From positions 124,001 to 188,000 of the forward strand of contig NZ_JARVSM010000002.1 in NCBI RefSeq assembly GCF_030209175.1: a stretch of 64,000 nucleotides of DNA, read 5' to 3'. How positions within the stretch are numbered: position 1 is the stretch's first letter; each line of letters begins with the position of its first letter. The translations under genes and the position numbers were made by a program. The stretch comes from Pseudomonas sp. efr-133-TYG-5 (GTDB lineage: Bacteria > Pseudomonadota > Gammaproteobacteria > Pseudomonadales > Pseudomonadaceae). This document shows, piece after piece, positions 35,687 to 45,150 of this stretch. Under the pieces are notes generated by a model. The model searched no databases. It was not told the origin of the DNA and saw nothing but the letters and a program-made list of their open reading frames with translations.

Positions 35687-36670
35687 CTAGAGCGGGCTGA
35701 CGAAACGGTTGTCGACCAGATCGTCGTTGCTGACGTTGTAGGGCTTGCCCTGCAGTTCGCTGGCGGTCTCGTTGGCCAGTTTGATCAGCGGCGCGCTGTC
35801 GCCGGGTCTGCCGGGGGCACCGAGGAGTTTTTCGCTCATCGCCTGATCGTAGAAGCGCACGCCCTGGGCGGCGGCGGCCAGCTCCTTCGGATCGGACAGG
35901 TAACCGCCGACGCCCTTGGCCATGATTTCGTAGGCCTTCTGCGGATGGTCCTTGGTGAACTGCACGGCTTTGTACAGACCGGCGACCAGTGCCTTGACGT
36001 CTTCCGGCTGCTTGTCGATCACCGTGCAGTTCAGCGCGACGACATCGACGATCACCCCCGGCGTACTGCTGCTGTCGATCAGCACCTTGCCCTGCTGCTT
36101 GGCGCGCACCATCGACAGATGCGGCTCCCAGGTAACCGCCGCCGGCACGCGGCCGGCGATGAACGCGGTGGCGGCGTCATCGGCGGTCATGTTCTGCACG
36201 GTGATGTCGCTCATGCTCATGCCGTTCTTTTTCAGCAAGTAGGACAGCCAGAACTGCGAGGTCGAACCCTCATTGACCGCGACGGCCTGGCCCTTGAGTT
36301 CCTGCAGGCTGTTGACGTTTTTACCGACCAGCACGCCATCGCCGCCGTGGCTGTCATCCAGCGCGGCAACCGCCTTGAAGCAGAACTGCGGGCGGTACTT
36401 GAGCACTTCGTCGATGGTCGAGGCCGAGCCGGACAGTTCGCCCGAGGCCTGGGCGGCCATGTACATCGAGGCTTCCTCGACCACCGGCAATTCGACGGTC
36501 AGGCCGTTTTCCTTGAAATAGCCCAGGTCCTGGGCCAGATACAGGGTGCCGTAACCGACCCACGTGGTATGGCCGATCGACAGGGTGCCGGCCTGGGCGG
36601 CGGTGACGGTGACAGTGAGGGCGGAAATCGCCAGAGGACATGCAAGACGGGTAAACAAGGACTTGTTCAT
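35687..36670 (-). CDS. ABC transporter substrate-binding protein, NitT/TauT type
   Basis: 327 residues with a Sec signal peptide (MNKSLFTRLACPLAISALTV ... AQAG, about 28 residues). The mature protein opens LSIGHTTWVGYGTLYLAQDLGYF, the SsuA/TauA/NMT1-like pattern for periplasmic capture of sulfonates, nitrate or pyrimidine precursors; YMAAQASGELSGSAST and FIAGRVPAAVTWEPH are also typical. SD GGGAG before ATG 36670. First gene of the transporter unit. Confidence 0.92.
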   Translation of the reverse strand: MNKSLFTRLACPLAISALTVTVTAAQAGTLSIGHTTWVGYGTLYLAQDLGYFKENGLTVELPVVEEASMYMAAQASGELSGSASTIDEVLKYRPQFCFKAVAALDDSHGGDGVLVGKNVNSLQELKGQAVAVNEGSTSQFWLSYLLKKNGMSMSDITVQNMTADDAATAFIAGRVPAAVTWEPHLSMVRAKQQGKVLIDSSSTPGVIVDVVALNCTVIDKQPEDVKALVAGLYKAVQFTKDHPQKAYEIMAKGVGGYLSDPKELAAAAQGVRFYDQAMSEKLLGAPGRPGDSAPLIKLANETASELQGKPYNVSNDDLVDNRFVSPL

Positions 36671-37058
36671 GGAGCACTCCCAACGCTGTTGATTTAGTTG
36701 TCATGGGCAGTACGGCCAGCGGCATTCGGACGGATGCCCGCTGCGGTCTCTGCTGGACTCTGGCGGGCAACGCATGGGCTGGCGAAATCGATGTTGACCC
36801 AGGCTCGGCGTCAGGAAAACGAGGAAATAGTTAGCCGCGAACGATGAAAAAACTGGGTAGTGCGCACCGCGAAAGGGCGCTGCGGGCGGGGCTGCACGGA
36901 GGGGGTGCAAGACAGCAAAAACATTGGTGAATCGACTGACGCAATCGCGAGCAAGCTCGCTCCCAAAGTTATCGAGGCGGATCACAATTTTGTGAACGAC
37001 TGATAAACCTGTGGGAGCGAGCTTGCTCGCGAAGGGGCCCTTGAGCCCTACGAATATC
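36671..37058. other. Intergenic region upstream of the ABC operon
   Basis: 388 bp without a gene. It holds an inverted REP pair (36943-37036) close to the aminotransferase stop, leaving about 270 bp next to the substrate-binding-protein gene that presumably contain the transporter promoter. I see no clear operator. Confidence 0.6.
36943..37036. repeat. REP-type inverted pair, tail-to-tail
   Basis: AATCGCGAGCAAGCTCGCTCCCAA on the left and CCTGTGGGAGCGAGCTTGCTCGCGAAGG on the right, so the arms are in the opposite order to most other pairs in the window. Confidence 0.8.
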
Positions 37059-38429
37059 TCAGAGCCGACCGTATTCCTGCGCCGTACGATCCAGCGCTTT
37101 CAACGTCTTGCCCACCAGCTCGTCAATCTCTTCACGGCGGGCAATCAACGCCGGCGCCATGATCATCCGCCCCAGGGTCGAGCGAATGATCACGCCCTCC
37201 TCGAAGCCGATCGTACGGCAGCGCCAGGCGATGTCGTTTTCATTGGCGAAACGCTTGCGCGTGGCCTTGTCCTCGGCCAGTTGCAACGCGGCGACCATGC
37301 CGGTGCCCTGGATATCGCCGACCAGCGGATGATTGCCGAACACCTCGCGCAGGCACTGCTGCAGGTACGGGCCGATGTCGTTCTTGACCCGCGTGACCAC
37401 GCCTTCATCGCGCAAGGCCGTCAGGTTGGCGATGGCCACCGCCGCCGCCACCGGGTGCCCGGAATAGGTCAGGCCGTGGGCAAACACGCCGCCCTGCTCC
37501 ACCAGCACGTCGGCCATTTTCTTCGACAGGATCAGCCCGCCCATCGGGATGTAACCGGAGGTCAGGCCCTTGGCGATGGACAAGGTGTCCGGCTCGAAGC
37601 CGAAGTATTCGTGGGCGAACCACTCGCCGGTACGACCGAAGCCGCCGATCACCTCATCGGCGCACAACAGCACGTCGTACTGGCGGCAGATGCGCTGGAT
37701 TTCCGGCCAGTAGCTCTCTGGCGGAAAGATCATGCCGCCCGCGCCCTGGAACGGCTCGGCGATGAACCCGGCGACGTTCTCGGCACCCAGTTCGAGGATT
37801 TTCGCCTCCAGTTGCTGCGCCGCGCGCAGACCGAACTGCGCCGGAGTCAGGTCGCCGTCGTGGGCGAAAAAGTACGGCTCGTCGATGTGCGCGATGTCGG
37901 GAAGCATCCCACCCATCTCGTGCATGAACTTCATGCCGCCGAGCGCCGTCGCCGCCAGGGTCGAGCCGTGGTAGCCGTTCCAGCGGCCGATCATGATTTT
38001 CTTCTCGGGCTTGCCCAGCACCTGCCAGTAACGCCGCACGGTGCGGATCAGCACCTCGTTGGCCTCGGACCCGGAGTTGGTGTAGATCGCGTGGCTGTAA
38101 TGCCCCGGCAGCAGGCTGAACAGCAGCTCGGACAGCTCGATCACCTGCGGGTGGGTGGTGTGGAAAAACATGTTGTAGTACGGCAACTGCTGCAGTTGCC
38201 GGCTCGCGGCGGCGTTCAGGTCCTGGCGCCCGTAGCCGAGGTTGGTGCACCACAGCCCGGACATGCCGTCGAGGTAACGCCGCCCGTCGTTGTCCCACAG
38301 GTGCAGGCGATCGCCGCGTACCATCACCCGCGGGCCTTCATCGTTGAGGGCCTTCTGGTCGACGAACGCGTGAATGTGGTGCGCGGCATCGGCGGCCTGG
38401 TAGTCGCGGGTTTCACGTGAGGTGGTCAT
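37059..38429 (-). CDS. Class III omega-aminotransferase (SpuC/putrescine-pyruvate-like)
   Basis: 456 residues of the PLP fold-type I class III group. Visible are TNLGYGRQDLNAAASRQLQQL, the phosphate-binding YTNSGSEANEVLIRTVR, the PLP-ring region ADEVIGGFGRTGEWFAHE and the Schiff-base Lys in LSIAKGLTSGYIPMG. Such enzymes move amino groups from polyamines, taurine or beta-alanine to pyruvate or a keto acid. ATG 38429 has a strong SD (AAAGGAG); an upstream ATG at 38465 overlaps the dehydrogenase stop. Pairs with the aldehyde dehydrogenase to oxidise an amine to an acid. Confidence 0.91.
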   Translation of the reverse strand: MTTSRETRDYQAADAAHHIHAFVDQKALNDEGPRVMVRGDRLHLWDNDGRRYLDGMSGLWCTNLGYGRQDLNAAASRQLQQLPYYNMFFHTTHPQVIELSELLFSLLPGHYSHAIYTNSGSEANEVLIRTVRRYWQVLGKPEKKIMIGRWNGYHGSTLAATALGGMKFMHEMGGMLPDIAHIDEPYFFAHDGDLTPAQFGLRAAQQLEAKILELGAENVAGFIAEPFQGAGGMIFPPESYWPEIQRICRQYDVLLCADEVIGGFGRTGEWFAHEYFGFEPDTLSIAKGLTSGYIPMGGLILSKKMADVLVEQGGVFAHGLTYSGHPVAAAVAIANLTALRDEGVVTRVKNDIGPYLQQCLREVFGNHPLVGDIQGTGMVAALQLAEDKATRKRFANENDIAWRCRTIGFEEGVIIRSTLGRMIMAPALIARREEIDELVGKTLKALDRTAQEYGRL

Positions 38430-38464
38430 CGCCGGATCTCCTTTGTTGTTGTGAGCGGCTGTCA

Positions 38465-39955
38465 TCAGCGCAGCTGAAACCAGGTGGTTTTCAACTGGGT
38501 GTATTTATCGAATGAGTGCAGCGACAGATCACGACCGAAACCGGATTGCCGGCCGCCGCCGAACGGCACGGTCACGTCCAGCGCGTCGACGCAGTTGACC
38601 GACACCGTACCGGCTCGCAATTGCCGGGCCACCCGGTGCGCGCGGTGCAGATCATCGGTCCACAGCGACGCCGCCAGACCGTAGACGCTGTCGTTGGCCA
38701 GTTGCACGGCGTCGGCCTCGTCATCGAACGCGGTGACCGCCAGGACCGGGCCGAACACTTCTTCGCGAAACAGGGTCATGTGCGGCTGCACGCCGGTGAA
38801 AATCGTTGGCTGCACGAAGTTGTCCGAGCCGTTGAAACTCACCTGCCGCCCGCCACAGACGCGAGTCGCGCCTTCGCGCTCGGCCTGGTTGATGAAGTTC
38901 AGGATGCTCGCGGTCTGCCGGCGGTCGACAATCGCCCCGGCCGCACTTGCCGGGTCCAGCGGATCGCCTGGCTGCCAGCGTTCGGCCTGCGCTTGCAGGC
39001 GCTCGACGAACTCATCATGGATCGAACGCTGCACCAGCAGGCGCGAGTTGGCCGAGCAGACTTCGCCCTGATTGAAGAAGATGCCGAACGCGGCTTTCTG
39101 CGCGGCCAGATCCAGGTCGCGGCAATCGGCGAACACCAGGTTGGCGCTCTTGCCGCCGCACTCCAGCCACACCTGCTTGAGGTTCGACTGCGCGGCATAC
39201 TGCATGAAGTATTTGCCGACCTGGGTCGAGCCGGTGAACACCAGACAATCGACATCCGGGTGCAGGCCGAGGGCCTTGCCGGCCTGCTCGCCAAGGCCCG
39301 GCAGCACGTTGAGCACGCCGGCCGGCAGCCCGGCCTCCAGCGCCAGCTCGGCCAGACGCAACGCGGAAAACGGTGACTGCTCAGCGGGTTTGAGGATCAC
39401 CGAGTTGCCCGCCGCCAGCGCGGGGGCGAGTTTCCACGCGGCCATGTCCAGCGGGAAATTCCATGGCACCACAGCGGCGACCACGCCCAGTGCTTCGCGG
39501 GTGATGGTCGCCAGCACGTTCGACGCGCTTGGCGCGACCTGATCGTAGAGTTTGTCGAGGCTTTCGGCGTACCAGCGCAACACCCCGGCGGCGCCCGGCA
39601 CGTCGATGTTGTAAGCGTCCATCACTGGTTTGCCCATGTTCAGCGAATCGAGCAGCGCCAGTTCTTCGCGGTGCGCCAGGATCAGCTCGGCGAGGCGCAG
39701 CAAGACCTGCTTGCGCTCCACCGGCGAACGCTGCGACCAGGTCCCGGCCTCGAACACCTGCCGTGCGTTGCGCACCGCGGCGTCGACGTCCGCTTCGCCG
39801 CACGCCGCAACGTCGGCCAGGTGTGCGCCAGTGGCCGGGTTGAATGCGGCAAAGGTCTGCCCCGACTGCGCCGCACGCCGTTTGCCGTCGATCACGGCCT
39901 GGTACGGATAGCTCAATTCAGCGGCCTTGCGCTGCCAGTCTGCAAGTTCGAACAC
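38465..39955 (-). CDS. Aldehyde dehydrogenase (PuuC-like)
   Basis: 496 residues. VVPWNFPLDMAAWKLAPAL, the catalytic general-base region VWLECGGKSANLVF (Glu) and the nucleophile in FFNQGEVCSANSRL (Cys) are intact, as is the ending TVPFGGGRQSGFGRD. The sequence type is close to gamma-glutamyl-gamma-aminobutyraldehyde/aminoaldehyde dehydrogenases. The start is GTG 39955 with SD AAGGAG 7 nt upstream; the frame continues upstream but into the LysR control region. First gene of the operon, divergent from the LysR gene. Confidence 0.93.
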   Translation of the reverse strand: MFELADWQRKAAELSYPYQAVIDGKRRAAQSGQTFAAFNPATGAHLADVAACGEADVDAAVRNARQVFEAGTWSQRSPVERKQVLLRLAELILAHREELALLDSLNMGKPVMDAYNIDVPGAAGVLRWYAESLDKLYDQVAPSASNVLATITREALGVVAAVVPWNFPLDMAAWKLAPALAAGNSVILKPAEQSPFSALRLAELALEAGLPAGVLNVLPGLGEQAGKALGLHPDVDCLVFTGSTQVGKYFMQYAAQSNLKQVWLECGGKSANLVFADCRDLDLAAQKAAFGIFFNQGEVCSANSRLLVQRSIHDEFVERLQAQAERWQPGDPLDPASAAGAIVDRRQTASILNFINQAEREGATRVCGGRQVSFNGSDNFVQPTIFTGVQPHMTLFREEVFGPVLAVTAFDDEADAVQLANDSVYGLAASLWTDDLHRAHRVARQLRAGTVSVNCVDALDVTVPFGGGRQSGFGRDLSLHSFDKYTQLKTTWFQLR

Positions 39956-40193
39956 GGTGGATGCTCCTTGGACTTTTATTCTTTTGAGAACAGTGCGCAG
40001 TGATAGTCGCTCAGGCTCGTGTGAGCTAAAACCAGTAAAAATGTCTTCGCAGACAATAAAAAAGGTAACCAGCCGATGGCCCCCTCGCGCGCGTATGGGG
40101 CTATTGTTCAGGGACAAAAAAACCGCCGACAGAACGGAGGCCGGCGGCGTACAAATTGCTTGGATGGGAAATCCGTTCGCTTTGAGGTTCACC

Positions 40194-41108
40194 GTGGCCG
40201 CTTACAACCTGCGTCAGTTGAAATACTTCATCACCACCGTCGAATGCGGCAGTGTCGCCGAAGCGTCGCGCAAGCTGTACATCGCGCAACCGGCGATTTC
40301 CACGGCGATCAAGGGCCTGGAAGACAGCTTCGCCGTGCAACTGCTGATCCGCCATCACGCCCAGGGCGTGTCGCTGACGCCCAGCGGCGCGCGGTTCTTC
40401 CGCAAGGCTCAGGAGCTGCTGCGCATGGCCAAGGAGTTCGAACAGAACGCCCTCGCCGACAACGACGTGGTGGCCGGGCAGATCGATATCGGCTGTTTCG
40501 AAACCGTCGCGCCGCTGTATCTGCCGCAACTGATTGCCGGGTTTTCCGCGCTGTATCCGGGGGTGAAGATCCGCATCCGCGACGGCGAGCAGCAGGAACT
40601 GGTGCAAGGCCTGACCTCGGGCACCTTCGACCTGGCGATCCTCTACAAACACGACCTTGACGCGACCATCGAGACCGAACCGCTGATGCCGGCGCAACGG
40701 CCTTACGCCCTGCTGCCGGCCGACCACCGCTTCGCCCAGCTCAAGCAGGTGTCGCTGCGCGATCTGTGCCTGGAACCGATGATCCTGCTCGACGTGCAAC
40801 CGAGCCGCACCTACTTCGTCAGCCTGTTCGAAGAACTCGGCCTGAGCCCGCGCATCGAGTTCAGCTCGCCGTCGATCGAAATGGTCCGCGGCATGGTCGG
40901 CCAGGGCTTCGGCTTCTCGATTCTGGTGACCCGCCCGCATTCGGAGTGCACCTACGATGGCAAGAAAGTGGTGTGCGTGGACATTGTCGAAGACGTCACC
41001 GGCTCGGGGCTGGTGGCTGCGTGGCTCAAACGCGGACAACTGACCAAACCGGCGCAGCTGTTCGCCGATTATTGCCGTGAGCAGTTGACCGCCAAGGCGA
41101 ATGCCTGA
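40194..41108 (+). CDS. LysR-family regulator of the amine-utilisation locus
   Basis: 304 residues. The helix-turn-helix begins right at the start (NLRQLKYFITTVECGSVAEA, IAQPAISTAIKGLEDSFAVQ) and the effector domain follows with GQIDIGCFETVAPLYLPQL. GTG 40194 with GAGG six bases before it puts the start directly in front of the conserved NLRQLKYF; ATG 40164 would add ten residues. Divergent from the aldehyde dehydrogenase gene across 238 bp, the classical LysR arrangement, so it probably controls that operon. Confidence 0.92.
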   Translation: MAAYNLRQLKYFITTVECGSVAEASRKLYIAQPAISTAIKGLEDSFAVQLLIRHHAQGVSLTPSGARFFRKAQELLRMAKEFEQNALADNDVVAGQIDIGCFETVAPLYLPQLIAGFSALYPGVKIRIRDGEQQELVQGLTSGTFDLAILYKHDLDATIETEPLMPAQRPYALLPADHRFAQLKQVSLRDLCLEPMILLDVQPSRTYFVSLFEELGLSPRIEFSSPSIEMVRGMVGQGFGFSILVTRPHSECTYDGKKVVCVDIVEDVTGSGLVAAWLKRGQLTKPAQLFADYCREQLTAKANA

Positions 41109-41124
41109 GGTTTACGGCATCAGA

Positions 41125-41163
41125 GCGCAGCCTGCGGCAATGGTATTCGTCCGCAGGCTGCGC
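41125..41163. terminator. Bidirectional 13-bp hairpin between LysR and hrpB genes
   Basis: GCGCAGCCTGCGG / CCGCAGGCTGCGC, perfect over 13 bp with a 13-nt loop, centred between the convergent LysR and hrpB stops. There is no T-tract on either side. Confidence 0.55.
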
Positions 41164-41174
41164 GCTTCAAGGTG

Positions 41175-43694
41175 TCAGGTCCCGCGCGGCTTGGCCCGCG
41201 CAGTGGCTTCGGCCACCAGCGGATCATCCGGCCAGTAGTGCTTGGGATAGCGCCCCTTGAGATCTTTCTTCACCTCGGCATAGGTACTGCGCCAGAAGTT
41301 GGCCAGGTCCTGGGTCACCTGGACCGGCCGCCGCGCCGGTGACAGCAGGTGCAGCTTGACCACTTGCCGGCCGCCGGCGATGCGCGGTGTGTCGGCGAGG
41401 CCGAACAGCTCCTGCAGACGCACCGCGAGGATTGGCGGCTGTTCGTTGTAGTCGAGGCGAATCGACGAGCCCGACGGCACGCTCAGATGATGCGGCGCCA
41501 GTTCGTCAAGCTGCTGTGGCAGCGGCCACGGCAACAGATTGCGGACGATGCTCGACAGGTCGAGGTTGGCGAAATGGCTGAGGCGCGAGACCTTGCCCAG
41601 ATACGGCATCAGCCAGTGTTCGAGGGTTTTCAGCAGCGTGGCGTCGCTGACATCCGGCCATTGGCTCTCGCCTTTGCCGTGCAGATCGAGTTGCCGCAAC
41701 AGCGCCACCCGCGCCTGCCACTGACGCAGCTCCGGGGTCCATGGCAACAGTTCCAGACCTTTGCGCCGCACCAGATTGACCAAGGCCTGGCTGCGCGCGT
41801 TTTCGTCGAGCCCGGTCAGCGGTTCGCGGCTGAGGATCAGTTCGCCCACCTTGCGCTGCCGCTCGGCGCGCAGCACACCCTCGCGTTCGTCCCAGTCCAG
41901 TTGATCGACCGTGTGCACCTGTTCGGCCAGCACCGAGTCGAACAGCGCCGGATCGAAATCCGCAGCCAGATAGATGCGTTCCTCGCGCTGGCCCTGGCGA
42001 CTGCCGAGGTCGGCGATGACGATCCACGGTTCCTTCATCAGGCTGTCAGCCTCGGCAAACAACGCCGCGCGGCCGTTGGCCAGTCGATATTCGGCACCAC
42101 CGGCACGCCGCTGCTGGGCGACGCGATCCGGGTAGGCCAGCGCCAGCAGGGCGCCGAGCCAGCGCGGATGATCGGGGTCGCTGACCGGCTCGCTGGCCTT
42201 GCCGCGCAGGTAACCGCGATACTGTCGCGCCAGTTGCCGGGCGCGCTGCACGCCGCCCTGGGCAGCGCGCGTCGCTCGTTCTTCGCCGGACAGCAGCACC
42301 AGACGACTGTGCAGATCGGCACCGGCACCGCGCAAAATGTCGCGTTCACCGAGCAACGCGGCGACATCACAGGCCATGTTCGCCAGACCCAGGGCCTGAC
42401 CGCGCAACAACAAATGCGCAATGCGTGGATGCGCCGGCAATTCGGCCATCGCCTGGCCGTGACGATTGAGGGTTTCACCATCCAGCGCACCGAGGCGCTG
42501 TAATAGATCCAGAGCCTGTGCGTAAGCGGCGGCTGGAGGTACGTCCAGCCAGATCAGATCACTCGGCGTCACACCCCAACGGCCGAGTTGCAAGGCCAGC
42601 CCGGCGAGATCCGCCGAGAGGATTTCCGCGCTGCCGTAAGCGGCGAGTTGTTCATGCTGATCCTGCGACCACAGGCGATAGCACACGCCGGGCTCCAGAC
42701 GCCCGGCCCGACCGGCGCGCTGGGTGGCGCTGGCCCTGGAAATACGTTGGGTGTCGAGGCGAGTCATGCCGCTGCCCGGGTCGAAACGCGGCACCCGCGC
42801 CAGCCCGGCATCGATCACCACGCGTACGCCATCGATGGTCAGGCTGGTCTCGGCGATGTTGGTGGCCAGAACCACTTTGCGCTGGCCCGCCGGGGCCGGG
42901 TCGATGGCGGCGCGCTGGGCGTTCAGGTCGAGCTCGCCGTGCAACGGGCAGAGCAACACGTCGCTGCGCTCACCGATGGCGTCCGCCAGTTGCTGATGAA
43001 CACGGCGGATTTCCGCTTGCCCCGGCAGGAACACCAGCAGGCTGCCGGTTTCATCGTGCAGGGCTTCGAGCACGGTCTGGGTGACGCGCTGATCGATGTA
43101 CTCGCCAGGCTGAAACGGCCGCCCCCAGCGCATCGCCACCGGGAACATCCGCCCTTCGCTGCGCAGGATCGGCGCGTCGTCGAGCAGCCCGGCGAGGCGC
43201 TCGCCTTCGAGGGTGGCGGACATCAGCAGAATCTTCAGCGGCTGTTCAGCGCGAAACAGCTCGCGACCGTTCAGACTGAGCGCCAGCGCCAGGTCGGCGT
43301 CGAGGCTGCGTTCGTGGAACTCGTCAAAGATCAGCAAGCCGACGCCGTCCAGTGACGGATCGTCCTGCAAGCGCCGGGTGAGGATGCCTTCGGTGACCAC
43401 TTCGATGCGCGTGGCGGGGCCGACCTTGCTGTCGAGGCGGATGCGGTAGCCGACGGTTTCACCGACCTTCTCGCCCAGTTCGCTGGCCAGCCGTTCGGCG
43501 GCCGCACGCGCGGCGAGGCGGCGCGGTTCGAGCATGAGAATGGTCTGCCCGGCCAGCCACGCTTCGTCGAGCAAGGCCAGGGGCACGCGGGTGGTCTTGC
43601 CGGCGCCGGGCGGTGCTTCGAGCACGGCTTCGTGGCGTGTCGCCAACGCTTCACGCAGCGCGGGTAGAACTTCATCGATCGGCAAAGAAATCAT
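41175..43694 (-). CDS. hrpB: ATP-dependent helicase HrpB
   Basis: 839 residues. DExH-box core: Walker A EAPPGAGKTTRVPLALL (about 26-42), DEFHERSLDADLAL, LLMSATLEGERL, VVLATNIAETSLTIDGVRVV and ISRASATQRAGRAGR. The long C-terminal region ends with the family-typical HLLSPARRPVQVTQDLANFW and VKKDLKGRYPKHYWPDDPL. HrpB is an RNA/DNA helicase-like protein; its cell role is poorly defined. ATG 43694 (MISLPIDEVLPAL) is the family start; a 16-codon extension is unlikely. Confidence 0.95.
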   Translation of the reverse strand: MISLPIDEVLPALREALATRHEAVLEAPPGAGKTTRVPLALLDEAWLAGQTILMLEPRRLAARAAAERLASELGEKVGETVGYRIRLDSKVGPATRIEVVTEGILTRRLQDDPSLDGVGLLIFDEFHERSLDADLALALSLNGRELFRAEQPLKILLMSATLEGERLAGLLDDAPILRSEGRMFPVAMRWGRPFQPGEYIDQRVTQTVLEALHDETGSLLVFLPGQAEIRRVHQQLADAIGERSDVLLCPLHGELDLNAQRAAIDPAPAGQRKVVLATNIAETSLTIDGVRVVIDAGLARVPRFDPGSGMTRLDTQRISRASATQRAGRAGRLEPGVCYRLWSQDQHEQLAAYGSAEILSADLAGLALQLGRWGVTPSDLIWLDVPPAAAYAQALDLLQRLGALDGETLNRHGQAMAELPAHPRIAHLLLRGQALGLANMACDVAALLGERDILRGAGADLHSRLVLLSGEERATRAAQGGVQRARQLARQYRGYLRGKASEPVSDPDHPRWLGALLALAYPDRVAQQRRAGGAEYRLANGRAALFAEADSLMKEPWIVIADLGSRQGQREERIYLAADFDPALFDSVLAEQVHTVDQLDWDEREGVLRAERQRKVGELILSREPLTGLDENARSQALVNLVRRKGLELLPWTPELRQWQARVALLRQLDLHGKGESQWPDVSDATLLKTLEHWLMPYLGKVSRLSHFANLDLSSIVRNLLPWPLPQQLDELAPHHLSVPSGSSIRLDYNEQPPILAVRLQELFGLADTPRIAGGRQVVKLHLLSPARRPVQVTQDLANFWRSTYAEVKKDLKGRYPKHYWPDDPLVAEATARAKPRGT

Positions 43695-43803
43695 GCTGGC
43701 TCCCAAACAGAGCCGCGAGTATAACGGCGAACTGCCGGGCATTCGTCAGGGTCTTAATTGCACACGACGATGCTTCGTTTACATATGACTCAGGAGATTC
43801 CCC

Positions 43804-44223
43804 ATGCGTTTACCTTCTCGCCTGATCGGCGGTGTACTGGTCGCCACCCTGCTGACCCAGCTCAGCGCCTGCGGTTCGATCTTCTACCCGGACCGCCGCG
43901 GTCAGATCGACGGCAAGATCGACCCGGCGATTGCCGTGCTCGACGCCGTGGGCCTGCTGTTCTACATCATCCCCGGGGTGATCGCGTTTGCCGTGGACTT
44001 TGCCACCGGGGCGATCTACTTCGAACCGGGCCACACGGCGCAAGTCGATCCGGCCAAGCTCAAGCAAGCCGTCGGCCCGGACGGCCAGGTCGATAACCTC
44101 AAGTTGCAGGCTATTCTCGAAACGGAGTTGGGCCGCAATCTGCCGCTGGACGATCCACGCCTGATCCAGCACAAGGGCAGCACCCAGCAACTGGCCATGT
44201 TCGGCCTGCAACCCGCCGCATAA
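43804..44223 (+). CDS. Small outer-membrane lipoprotein of unknown function
   Basis: 139 residues. Type II signal peptide with lipobox LSAC (Cys23) after MRLPSRLIGGVLVATLLTQ. A conserved-looking DPAIAVLDAVGLLFYIIPGVIAFAVDFATG segment follows, resembling the YceK/YidQ (DUF1375) lipoproteins. SD CAGGAGA before ATG 43804. Eighteen bases separate it from fieF. Confidence 0.85.
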   Translation: MRLPSRLIGGVLVATLLTQLSACGSIFYPDRRGQIDGKIDPAIAVLDAVGLLFYIIPGVIAFAVDFATGAIYFEPGHTAQVDPAKLKQAVGPDGQVDNLKLQAILETELGRNLPLDDPRLIQHKGSTQQLAMFGLQPAA

Positions 44224-44241
44224 AAAGGAACCACAGCCGAC

Positions 44242-45150
44242 ATGACCTCCAGTCCCGAACACGCCCGCCTGCTGCGGCTGGCGACCCGCGCCTCGGTGGC
44301 GGTGGCCTGTACGCTGATTGTCGCCAAAGCCATCGCCTGGTGGCTAAGCGGTTCGGTGAGCATGCTCGCCGGCCTGACCGACTCGGCCCTCGATGGCGTC
44401 ACCTCGTTGCTCAACCTGCTGGCGGTGCATTACGCGCTGCGCCCGGCGGATGACGATCACCGCTACGGCCACGGCAAGGCCGAATCCCTGGCGGGCATGG
44501 CGCAGGCGCTGTTCATCGGCGGCAGTGCGGTGTTGATCGCCTTCCAGGCCTATGCCCGGATCCAGCAGCCGGAGCCGCTCGGCGCACCGTGGCTGAGCAT
44601 CGGCGTGATCGTGTTTTCGCTGCTGCTGACAGCGGCGTTGCTGACGTTGCAACACCGCGTGGTCAAGCAGACCGGCTCCAATGCCGTGCGTGCCGATTCG
44701 CTGCATTACCGTTCGGACATGTTGCTCAACGGCAGCATCCTGGTGGCGTTGATTTTCGCCGGAATGGGCTTTCATCAACTGGATGCCTGGTTCGGCCTGG
44801 GTATCGCCGTGTACATCCTGTGGAGCGCGATCCAGATTGCCCGGGAAAGCTTTTCCGTGTTGATGGACGAGGAGCTGCCAGCGGACGTCAGCCAGCGCAT
44901 GCTCGAACTGGCCTGCAGCGTGCCGGGCGTGCTGGGCGCGCATGACCTGCGCACGCGGATTTCCGGCAACCACTGGTTCGTGCAATTGCATCTGGAGCTA
45001 CCGGGGGAGCTGACCTTGTCAGTCGCCCATAGCATCAGCGACCAGGCGGCGGAGGCGATTCACGCCGCCTACCCGCGCGCCGAAGTGCTGGTGCACGCCG
45101 ACCCACAGGAAGTGGTCAGGAACGAACGGGCGCAATCGCGGCTTCAGTAA
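44242..45150 (+). CDS. fieF: Cation diffusion facilitator (FieF/YiiP-like)
   Basis: 302 residues. Six helices in the N-terminal 210 residues with metal-site motifs DSALDGVTSLLN (D-x-x-x-D) and HRYGHGKAESLAG, and HYRSDMLLNGS in helix 5; a C-terminal cytosolic domain ends with His-containing HLELPGELTLSVAHSISD. These antiporters export Zn2+ or Fe2+ against protons. SD AAGGAA. The last 7 bp overlap the 3' end of the convergent DUF6515-type gene. Confidence 0.92.
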   Translation: MTSSPEHARLLRLATRASVAVACTLIVAKAIAWWLSGSVSMLAGLTDSALDGVTSLLNLLAVHYALRPADDDHRYGHGKAESLAGMAQALFIGGSAVLIAFQAYARIQQPEPLGAPWLSIGVIVFSLLLTAALLTLQHRVVKQTGSNAVRADSLHYRSDMLLNGSILVALIFAGMGFHQLDAWFGLGIAVYILWSAIQIARESFSVLMDEELPADVSQRMLELACSVPGVLGAHDLRTRISGNHWFVQLHLELPGELTLSVAHSISDQAAEAIHAAYPRAEVLVHADPQEVVRNERAQSRLQ

